Below, in pieces: positions 38,145-44,502 of a DNA stretch of 44,502 nucleotides. This stretch comes from an uncultured Moraxellaceae bacterium (GTDB lineage Bacteria > Pseudomonadota > Gammaproteobacteria > Pseudomonadales > Moraxellaceae): positions 1 through 44,502 of the forward strand of contig CAJXOR010000008.1 of assembly GCA_913057715.1 (NCBI GenBank), written 5' to 3'. The first letter of the stretch is position 1. The number at the start of each line of letters is the position of its first letter. The notes below the pieces were generated by a model. It did not search any database and had not been told where the DNA came from. It saw only the letters and a list, made by a program, of their open reading frames with translations. A program made the position numbers and the translations under genes.

Positions 38145-39404
38145 TCACTGGTTTTTGGCGTACACCGGAAAGCGATCACACAGATCAGCGGCCTGAGCAC
38201 GCACCTTTTTGATGACCGCTTCATCGCCGCGAGAGTCGAGCACATCAGCGATCATACCCGCCAGCTCAGAGGCTTCAACCTCACCAAAACCCCGCGTGGT
38301 AATCGCAGGGGTGCCGATACGTATCCCCGAGGTCACAAAAGGAGACTTTGGATCATTTGGCACCGCGTTTTTGTTAACCGTGATGTGCGCATCGCCAAGC
38401 CAAGCATCGGCCTCTTTACCAGTCATGTCTTGTTTGATCAAACTAACCAATAACAGGTGGTTTTCAGTGCCGCCAGATACCACGTCATAGCCACGCTCAA
38501 TCAGCATATTACCCATCGCCTTAGCGTTAGCCACGACCTGCTGCTGGTAGGATTTAAAGCCTGGCTCCATCGCTTCTTTAAAACAGATCGCTTTGGCAGC
38601 GATCGCGTGCATGAGCGGACCACCTTGATTACCTGGGAAAACCGCTGATTGCAGCTTTTTCTCGATCTCAGGGTTGGCTTTAGCCAGGATCAAACCTGAG
38701 CGCGGGCCACGCAGCGTCTTATGAGTGGTCGTGGTGGTGACATCGGCGATCTGCACGGGAGATGGGTAGACACCCGCGGCAACCAAGCCCGCTACGTGCG
38801 CCATATCAACCAGCAGGTAAGCCCCTACTTCATCGGCGATATCGCGAAAGCGCTGCCAATCAACCACTTGAGAGTAAGCTGAAAAACCAGCTATAACCAA
38901 TTTAGGCTTGTGCTCACGCGCCAGCGCCTCAACCTGATCATAGTCAATCTCACCGGTTGAGTTGTCCAGACCGTACTGAACCGCCTTGTAGTTTTTACCA
39001 GAAAAGTTAACGTGCGATCCGTGAGTTAAGTGACCGCCGTCGGCCAGACTCATGCCCAAAACAGTGTCACCCGCCTCAATCAGCGCCAAAAAAACGGCTG
39101 AGTTAGCCTGAGATCCTGCATGCGGCTGCACGTTAGCGTAGTCAGCACCAAACAGCTCTTTAGCCCGGTCAATCGCCAACTGCTCAATCACATCAACATG
39201 CTCACAACCGCCGTAGTAGCGCTTACCTGGGTAACCCTCAGCATATTTGTTGGTCAGATCCGAACCCTGAGCTTCCATGACTGCTGGAGAGCAGTAGTTC
39301 TCTGAGGCGATCAGCTCGATATGCGACTCTTGCCGAGCACTCTCAGCACTCATTGCCTCGAAAAGATCCGGATCATAATTCTGGATACTGGTGTCTGAAA
39401 ACAT
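38145..39404 (-). CDS. glyA: Serine hydroxymethyltransferase
   Basis: 419 residues from the chosen start. Interconverts serine and glycine with tetrahydrofolate; main source of one-carbon units. The family opening [23 protein letters not shown], the [15 protein letters not shown] loop, and the PLP lysine in [14 protein letters not shown] (around residue 230) are all present. ATG 39404 is chosen: AGGGGCAGG precedes it and the protein then begins like other GlyA; an in-frame start at 39428 would add 8 residues. Divergent from dapD across a 243-bp spacer with an inverted pair of GACATTTT words. Confidence 0.97.
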   Translation of the reverse strand: MFSDTSIQNYDPDLFEAMSAESARQESHIELIASENYCSPAVMEAQGSDLTNKYAEGYPGKRYYGGCEHVDVIEQLAIDRAKELFGADYANVQPHAGSQANSAVFLALIEAGDTVLGMSLADGGHLTHGSHVNFSGKNYKAVQYGLDNSTGEIDYDQVEALAREHKPKLVIAGFSAYSQVVDWQRFRDIADEVGAYLLVDMAHVAGLVAAGVYPSPVQIADVTTTTTHKTLRGPRSGLILAKANPEIEKKLQSAVFPGNQGGPLMHAIAAKAICFKEAMEPGFKSYQQQVVANAKAMGNMLIERGYDVVSGGTENHLLLVSLIKQDMTGKEADAWLGDAHITVNKNAVPNDPKSPFVTSGIRIGTPAITTRGFGEVEASELAGMIADVLDSRGDEAVIKKVRAQAADLCDRFPVYAKNQ

Positions 39405-39443
39405 GGCCTGCCCCTGATTAAGTAGCACTGGTTTAAAGTGGCG

Positions 39444-39493
39444 GACATTTTACCACAAGCTTCTACTATCTTTTCACTCACCAGTAAAATGTC
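39444..39493. repeat. GACATTTT words copies 4 and 5, inverted pair
   Basis: GACATTTTAC (39444-39453) faces its exact reverse complement GTAAAATGTC (39484-39493), 40 bp apart centre to centre, close to the glyA start. Confidence 0.5.
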
Positions 39494-39647
39494 AATGCTA
39501 GCCAGTCACCCACTCAGCTGACGCAGCGCCAACTGGTAACACCTTTGCATCAATCGGTCGCCCCGCTCAGCTTTTGATTAACTGGCGATCTGGTATCATA
39601 TGTTTTTTTAAAAAGCGCCCGAGCTTTTGGGCCATCAAGGATTAGAT

Positions 39648-40676
39648 ATGAGCTTGTTTGCGTTTGCGATCGGAGTAGGCACCCAGAACTCTAAGGGTGA
39701 GTGGCTAGAAGTTTTTTACGCCAAACCAGTATTGAACCCAGATGCTGATATTGAACAAGCGCTGCGCGGAATCTTGGGCTATACCGGCGGCAATGTGGCC
39801 AAACTCGTCACCAGTGACCAACTCAACGGCCTCAGCGATGCACTTGCCAGCTCAAGCACTGAGCAAAGTGAGCTGGCTAAAACCTGCATGAGCACCCAAA
39901 AACCTTGCGTGGTCACGATCTTAGAGATTGATGAGGCTTCTACCAGCACGCCTGAGGTGTACTTAAAACTTCACCTGCTCTCGCACCGCCTGGTTAAGCC
40001 TCACGGCATCAATTTAGCCGGCATCTTTGGGCTGTTGCCAAACGTGGCTTGGACTAATTTGGGCGCGATTGATATCGCTGAGCTGGCTGAGCGTCAACTT
40101 GAGGCTCGTCTGCAGGGCGAGTTGCTCAGCGTCAACAGTGTCGACAAATTCCCGCGCATGACGGATTACGTCGTACCAAGCGGGGTGCGTATCGCTCACA
40201 CAGCCCGCGTCCGCTTAGGTGCACACATCGCCGCTGGCACCACGATCATGCACGAGGGTTTCGTGAACTTTAACGCAGGAACCCTTGGCACCTCGATGGT
40301 TGAAGGCCGGATCTCTGCTGGTGTGGTCGTCGGCGACGGATCGGATCTGGGCGGCGGTTGCTCCACCATGGGCACGCTCTCAGGCGGCGGCGATATCGTG
40401 ATCTCGGTTGGTCAAAACTGCCTGATTGGCGCAAACGCCGGTATCGGCATCCCACTTGGCAATCGCTGCACGGTTGAATCAGGTTTGTACATCACCGCCG
40501 GTACTAAAGTTCAAGTGCTGAGTGAAGACAAAGCGGTCGTTGAAACCATCAAGGCGCGTGAGCTGGCCGGAAAGGACGATCTGCTGTTTCGCCGCGACTC
40601 AGTTTCAGGTGCGGTGCAGTGCGTCACCAACAAATCAGCGGTTGCCCTCAACAGCGAGCTGCATGCCAACAACTGA
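39648..40676 (+). CDS. dapD: Tetrahydrodipicolinate N-succinyltransferase
   Basis: 342 residues, the long DapD form of Pseudomonas and actinobacteria, distinct from the 274-residue E. coli type. Transfers succinyl from succinyl-CoA to tetrahydrodipicolinate in lysine/DAP synthesis. N-terminal domain FAFAIGVGTQNSKGEWLEVF, then YLKLHLLSHRLVKPHG. The left-handed beta-helix with hexapeptide repeats runs from about 180 (MHEGFVNFNAG, GGGCSTMGTLSGGGD, CLIGANAGIGIPLG). ATG 39648 has AAGGA 6 bp upstream. With lysA and dapF, three DAP-pathway genes lie within 6 kb, though in separate units. Confidence 0.95.
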   Translation: MSLFAFAIGVGTQNSKGEWLEVFYAKPVLNPDADIEQALRGILGYTGGNVAKLVTSDQLNGLSDALASSSTEQSELAKTCMSTQKPCVVTILEIDEASTSTPEVYLKLHLLSHRLVKPHGINLAGIFGLLPNVAWTNLGAIDIAELAERQLEARLQGELLSVNSVDKFPRMTDYVVPSGVRIAHTARVRLGAHIAAGTTIMHEGFVNFNAGTLGTSMVEGRISAGVVVGDGSDLGGGCSTMGTLSGGGDIVISVGQNCLIGANAGIGIPLGNRCTVESGLYITAGTKVQVLSEDKAVVETIKARELAGKDDLLFRRDSVSGAVQCVTNKSAVALNSELHANN

Positions 40677-40688
40677 TCTGGCTACACT

Positions 40689-40718
40689 AAAAAAACCGAG
40701 CTTTGGCTCGGTTTTTTT
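40689..40718 (+). terminator. Intrinsic terminator of dapD
   Basis: CCGAGC (40696-40701) pairs with GCTCGG (40706-40711) around TTTG, with seven A before and seven T after. Confidence 0.93.
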
Positions 40719-41036
40719 CAGACTTTAAATCTTGTTTTTCAGGTACCTAAAGCCACACCCTTATCACTGGAACTCCCGCACTCATCCGATCTCAAGGTGC
40801 CAAACCTAAGATTAATCCCTTGTGTCTCACCCAAATCTACTGGCGATATCAAAACACAAATCACAGGCCAACCACAGGAGCCGCCGGGATCTCAAAACGA
40901 ACCCAGCCACAGCGGTTCGAACGTAAACCTGCTGACATTTTGCCAAGTTGCACGAATCACTAAAAACTGAATCGATCAATATCCAGATCTCGCCTCATGC
41001 GCGCCCACTAGATTGAATGGGAATCAAATTACACAG
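40719..41036. other. Intergenic region, no gene seen
   Basis: 318 bp without a convincing reading frame or RNA. It holds one GACATTTTGCC word (40934). Confidence 0.5.
40934..40941 (+). repeat. Intergenic GACATTTT word, copy 6
   Basis: GCTGACATTTTGCCAAG, 159 bp before the second GT4 gene. Confidence 0.35.
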
Positions 41037-41073
41037 CCTTAATCTGCCTGTCATAAACCCAGCTCAATATAGT
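41037..41073 (+). promoter_or_regulatory. Candidate PHO box and -10 before GT4 paralogue 2
   Basis: CTGTCATAAAC at 41048-41058 is a perfect PhoB half-site. The preceding 11-mer CCTTAATCTGC is a weak partner. TATAGT (41068-41073) can serve as -10 but lies 20 bp from the half-site start, not the usual 17. Weaker than the site at 12069. Confidence 0.42.
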
Positions 41074-41099
41074 GGCTCTCATCAAAGAGGTTGAGACCA

Positions 41100-42275
41100 G
41101 TGCACATCAGCTTTGTAAGCGATACTTTCAGTCCTGACATCAACGGAGTGGCTGTCTGCCTTGAAGAGCTAATCAATCAGCTGCGAGGCAAAAACCAACA
41201 GGTGAGTTTGGTTCGACCCGCGCCTCGCGCTGATTATGAGCCCCAAGCCTTTGAAGTTTATTGCCGCGGCGTGCGACTGCCGCACTATCCCGAGGTTCAG
41301 GTGGGCCTGCCCAGTCACCGTTTATTTTATCGTCTTTGGAAAACTCATCGCCCTGACATCATCTACCTGGGCACCGAGGGTCCGCTGGGATTGGCCGCTT
41401 TGATCACCGCCAGACGCATGAGGATTCCGGTGATCAGCGCCTATCACACCAACTTTCATGAGTTCTCCAAACACTACGGTTTAAGCCACCTTCAGGGTCT
41501 GGTGTTTTCATGGCTGCGAATCTTTCATAACCACTGTCAACTCAACCTCATCCCCTCGCGTGCCCTGCAGCAGGAATTGACTCAGCTGGGTTTTAAGCGA
41601 GCTTACTTCTTAAGCCATGCCGTCGACACACAGCGCTTTAATCCGCGTCATCGATCAGCCGATTTTCGCAGGCTTCATGGGCTAAATGACAACGATATCC
41701 TGCTCTTATTTGTTGGACGGATCGCCAAAGAAAAAAACATCGAGGTGGCCCTGAACGCTTATCAGGATCTTAAAGTCAATCATGCGAATCTCAAGATGAT
41801 GGTCACCGGATCGGGTCCCGAGCTGGCCCGCCTAAAGACCAGCTACCCAGGGGTGATCTTTACAGGAGCCCTTACAGGGCAAGATTTGAGCGTCTGCTAC
41901 GCCAGCAGCGATGCGTTTGTCATGCCTTCTAAATCAGAAACTTTTGGGCTGGTGAGTCTTGAAGCCCTAGCCAGCGGATTGCCCGTCATAGCCTATGATC
42001 TGGCTGCAGCAGCAGAACACATCACTTGCGGGGTCAATGGTGAGCTGTGCGAGGAACTTTCAGACCGGGCGTTTTATCGGGCGCTTGAGTGCTTTTTACT
42101 ATCCCACTCGGATCAGCGCAGCCGATCAATCTGCAGTATCAACGCAGTCGCCTCAGTTCAACAGGCAGGCTGGGAGCAGGTCACCCAAGATTTCATCAAG
42201 CTGTGCCGCGGCATTATCGACGATCAGCAAGTCAAATTTGGTCAAGGTCAAGCTTTAGAACATAAACCTGCTTGA
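41100..42275 (+). CDS. GT4-family glycosyltransferase (paralogue 2)
   Basis: 391 residues, clearly homologous to the GT4 at 12132 along its length: VSDTFSPDINGVAVCLEEL, YLGTEGPLGLAALITARRM, YHTNFHEFSKHYG, LLFVGRIAKEKN (about 215) and the EX7E region SETFGLVSLEALASGLPV (about 290-307). GTG 41100 is chosen because GAGG lies 9 bp upstream; an in-frame TTG at 41091 abuts that site. Monocistronic. A CTGTCATAAAC half-site upstream suggests shared phosphate control with paralogue 1. It may add a second sugar or use another donor; the substrate is not readable. Confidence 0.88.
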   Translation: MHISFVSDTFSPDINGVAVCLEELINQLRGKNQQVSLVRPAPRADYEPQAFEVYCRGVRLPHYPEVQVGLPSHRLFYRLWKTHRPDIIYLGTEGPLGLAALITARRMRIPVISAYHTNFHEFSKHYGLSHLQGLVFSWLRIFHNHCQLNLIPSRALQQELTQLGFKRAYFLSHAVDTQRFNPRHRSADFRRLHGLNDNDILLLFVGRIAKEKNIEVALNAYQDLKVNHANLKMMVTGSGPELARLKTSYPGVIFTGALTGQDLSVCYASSDAFVMPSKSETFGLVSLEALASGLPVIAYDLAAAAEHITCGVNGELCEELSDRAFYRALECFLLSHSDQRSRSICSINAVASVQQAGWEQVTQDFIKLCRGIIDDQQVKFGQGQALEHKPA

Positions 42276-42329
42276 TCTGACGCACGCGCTGGGGACCACA
42301 ACCGCAGGCATTTAAACCTTAGGGGCGAC

Positions 42330-43109
42330 TTAAGCCTTTGAACTATCCGCCTCAAGCCTAGCTAGAGCCAAGGCAGCCAAGTGCATGCCAAAGGTGGCGG
42401 TCACCACCACTGAGGAGCCAAACCCCCCGCAAGCAAGCTTGGCGCCAGGGTTTTTGGCGCGCTTAAGACTCTCAACCGAGTAAACACAAGGAATCTTGAA
42501 AGGTTCTTTAAGGTCGCGGTTGACCCCTGCCTCCCGAAGCTTAGCGCGCACCTTTGCGAGCAGCGGGTCTTCGGTGCTGGATCGCAAATCCCCACTCAGG
42601 ATTTTAGCTGGGTCTGTTTTGCCTCCAGCGCCGCCCGCCATGATCAAGCGAAGTTTGTTAAATCGGCAGTACAGCGCCATGGCGAGCTTTGCAGGTGTGT
42701 CGTCAACACAATCGATCACCAGATCCGGCCTTGGATAATCAGGTTGATCAAGGTCACCGCCCAGATAGTGCGCGCAGTTTTGCGCGCTCAAAGCCTCCTC
42801 CAGTAACACCAGCTCAATTGAGGGGTTAATCTGCTTTAGCCTCTCGCCCAGCACATCAACCTTAGGCAGAAACAAGGTGCTATCAAGCGCGATCAACTGA
42901 CGATTGATGTTGGACTCAGCCACGATATCAGGGTCGATCAGAGTTAATTTACCCACACCAGATCGCGCCAAGGCTTCAGCTGCCCAACTGCCAACGCCAC
43001 CAACACCCACCACCACGACATGAGCACTCAAAAACTGCCTAAGGGCAAGCTCCCCATAAAGGGTTTCTGAGGACTTAAAGCGTCTGCTGGCAGGATCGAG
43101 TTGGAGCAT
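42330..43109 (-). CDS. tcdA: tRNA threonylcarbamoyladenosine dehydratase TcdA
   Basis: About 260 residues from ATG 43109. TcdA (CsdL) is a ThiF/E1-like ATP-dependent enzyme that cyclises t6A37 to ct6A in tRNAs. Nucleotide loop VVGVGGVGSWAAEALARSGVG; adenylation region SNINRQ; IDCVDDTPAKLAM and MAGGAGGKTDPAKI follow. The C-terminal CGGFGSSVVVTATFGMHLA is typical. The start fits E. coli TcdA, which has about nine residues before the RF...LYGE segment, but has no Shine-Dalgarno. A GTG at 43211, inside tatD, would add 34 residues and remains possible. Confidence 0.9.
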   Translation of the reverse strand: MLQLDPASRRFKSSETLYGELALRQFLSAHVVVVGVGGVGSWAAEALARSGVGKLTLIDPDIVAESNINRQLIALDSTLFLPKVDVLGERLKQINPSIELVLLEEALSAQNCAHYLGGDLDQPDYPRPDLVIDCVDDTPAKLAMALYCRFNKLRLIMAGGAGGKTDPAKILSGDLRSSTEDPLLAKVRAKLREAGVNRDLKEPFKIPCVYSVESLKRAKNPGAKLACGGFGSSVVVTATFGMHLAALALARLEADSSKA

Positions 43110-43179
43110 AGGATAAACAAGCGATTCAAAGGAGTATTTTAAGCTTAACTTAGGATCAATCGCGAGGAGTTGATAATCA

Positions 43180-44031
43180 TCAACTGTGGAGCGCGCCAGG
43201 CCTAGACTCACTTTGAGTGTTGATCTTTAAACCTTCAAAAGAGTTCTTCCAAAGCACATCCGCCAACTCCTCAAGATCAATACGCAAAATCTGAGCCAAA
43301 GAAACCAGTGCTCTGCATAGGTTTTTGGGTTCGTTACGATTGAGTTTGCCGCGCTCATGTAACTGCATCGGCAGCATGTCCGGAGAATCAGTCTCAATCA
43401 CCAAGTTTTTTATACCCACCGCCTGGACAGCGCGGATGAGTTTTCTAGCGTTGGGGTTAGTGATCTGAGTTGTCACCCCGAGCTTAAACCCAAGCTCAGC
43501 GAAAGCAATCGCCTCTTGCTCTCCCCCGCTAAAACTGTGCGCGATTCCGCCTTGATTGAAACTCAAGTCTTTGATCTCACGCAGTGCTTCGGCATGAGCC
43601 TTACGAATATGCAATAGCACAGGTTTAGAAAAGTCTTGAGCCATATCTAACTGCGTGCGGAAAAAATCAAGTTGTTTGCAAAATGACTGCTTATCCTGCA
43701 ACGCCAAGGTGTATCGATCTAGCCCGATTTCACCCAGCGCATCAGCAGCGCCTAAGTAATTTTTAAGTGAAGTGAGGTCTTGTTGAGTGTGCTGAGAAAT
43801 AAAAGCAGGGTGTAAGCCAAATGCCATATGGACTTTCGGGATAGCAACCACTCGTCTTTTAGCGCTTTCGATCTGTTTGGCGGCAAGCGTCACACGCTCA
43901 AAGTGAGACGCTTTATACCCCACCAACATGACACGGCGAACGCAGTGACGATAAGCCGCATGCACACACTCGATCCGGTCTTTATCAAAAACCGGTTCAT
44001 CCAAATGAGTGTGCGTGTCAAATAAGTTCAT
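43180..44031 (-). CDS. tatD: TatD-family metal-dependent hydrolase
   Basis: 283 residues, a TIM-barrel amidohydrolase-fold nuclease. Metal ligands are visible: DTHTHLD (HxH) at 5-11, GEIGLD (Glu) near 98, HIRKAHAEA (His), HSFSGG (His) and ETDSPDMLP (Asp) near 214. Members act as 3'-5' DNA/RNA exonucleases or D-aminoacyl-tRNA-type hydrolases; the exact subfamily (TatD, YcfH, YjjV) is not settled here, though YjjV is likely given the length. tcdA follows on the same strand and probably shares the transcript. Confidence 0.92.
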   Translation of the reverse strand: MNLFDTHTHLDEPVFDKDRIECVHAAYRHCVRRVMLVGYKASHFERVTLAAKQIESAKRRVVAIPKVHMAFGLHPAFISQHTQQDLTSLKNYLGAADALGEIGLDRYTLALQDKQSFCKQLDFFRTQLDMAQDFSKPVLLHIRKAHAEALREIKDLSFNQGGIAHSFSGGEQEAIAFAELGFKLGVTTQITNPNARKLIRAVQAVGIKNLVIETDSPDMLPMQLHERGKLNRNEPKNLCRALVSLAQILRIDLEELADVLWKNSFEGLKINTQSESRPGALHS

Positions 44032-44454
44032 GAGTCAATCTTTCCACAGTTAACTTAAATGTTTGTTTAATATAAGTTAATATTTGGAGCAAACGGGTAG
44101 CTGCTACCCCTAAGTATTTACAAGCTTACCGATAACTAAGCAATAAACGCGCCAAAAGTCAGTGTTAGACATACACCCGTCGTCAGAACGGGTATGTGAA
44201 TCACATTTACCTTTTGAATTTAGCGCGTTAGCTGATTAAAAGCCTGAAGCAGACAGTAGAATTCTATCGGCGGTAGCAAAAAACAACCCTACGGTAGCGC
44301 GGCTTAGATAAAGCACAATATGCCGCGATTGGCGACATTTTACTCACTACCGCCTCGGCAGTTTTACTGACGTCTTGTCGTTTTGAAGTAAGCGTAGAGT
44401 TAGTGCTCACGTGTGGCGCTAAAACTCACCTCGGGGTAACGCTCGATCATGAGC
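44032..44454. other. Intergenic region to contig end, no gene seen
   Basis: 423 bp, A/T-rich near tatD. Only a weak 6-bp hairpin (ACCCGT/ACGGGT, 44175-44193) and one GACATTTT word are visible. It may be cut by the contig end. Confidence 0.5.
44334..44341 (+). repeat. Intergenic GACATTTT word, copy 7
   Basis: GACATTTTACTCA, about 300 bp upstream of tatD and 113 bp from the adapter. Confidence 0.35.
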
Positions 44455-44502
44455 CTGTCTCTTATACACATCTGACGCTGCCGACGAAGAGGATAGTGTA
44501 GA
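44455..44502 (-). other. Nextera adapter read-through (artefact)
   Basis: CTGTCTCTTATACACATCT (reverse complement of the mosaic end) is followed by the read-1 adapter to 44487. AGAGGATA at 44488-44495 matches my recollection of the reverse complement of i5 index 503, and GTGTAGA begins the flow-cell sequence. Confidence 0.97.

Overview
This is a 44.5 kb chromosomal contig of a gammaproteobacterium, probably of the broad Pseudomonadales/Oceanospirillales grade. I judge this from gene order (lptM-lysA-dapF-xerC, dsbC-hom-thrC), a magnesium-type HemB, a Pseudomonas-like long DapD and fused RlmKL; the genus cannot be named. Base composition is near 50% GC, and GATC is visibly over-represented. 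Both ends are Illumina Nextera adapter (1-26 and 44455-44502), so real genomic sequence runs from 27 to 44454. I found no rRNA, tRNA, CRISPR array, insertion sequence or prophage.

Layout. 27-5893: 3' end of a DUF3108 protein, WrbA, YihY/BrkB membrane protein, CPA1 Na+/H+ antiporter, a voltage-gated K+ channel preceded by 14-bp tandem repeats, and a GST. 6141-9430: hemB translationally coupled to rlmKL, ending in a perfect 42-bp palindrome. 9444-10967: two secreted orphan proteins with related N-termini. 11245-13848: rlmA divergent from a GT4 glycosyltransferase/PAP2 phosphatase operon that has a strong PHO-box promoter. 13850-17340: an operon of two GNAT-like proteins around a GH3-type adenylating enzyme. 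17500-20172: clpB with a sigma-32-like promoter. 20591-26232: a small membrane protein, a second GST, gyrA and gdhA. 26508-31460: a small membrane protein, a possible sRNA, DUF808, a lipoprotein-type DsbC, hom and thrC. 31602-36474: an EAL phosphodiesterase, then (minus strand) the lptM-lysA-dapF-xerC operon. 36552-40718: an orphan membrane protein, glyA and dapD. 41100-44031: a second GT4 paralogue, tcdA and tatD.

Most of the window is housekeeping: lysine/DAP, threonine, glycine, glutamate and heme synthesis, rRNA/tRNA modification, proteostasis and DNA topology. Two parts look least described. First, the GT4-PAP2 pair with four 11-bp PhoB-type repeats, together with a distant GT4 paralogue that has the only other intergenic CTGTCAT I found. 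This suggests phosphate-starvation glycolipid synthesis in which a PAP2 phosphatase supplies diacylglycerol. Second, the GNAT-GH3-GNAT operon, a candidate pathway for conjugating an acyl acid to an amine. A recurring intergenic word, GACATTTT followed mostly by RCY, is a third signal that no annotated gene explains.
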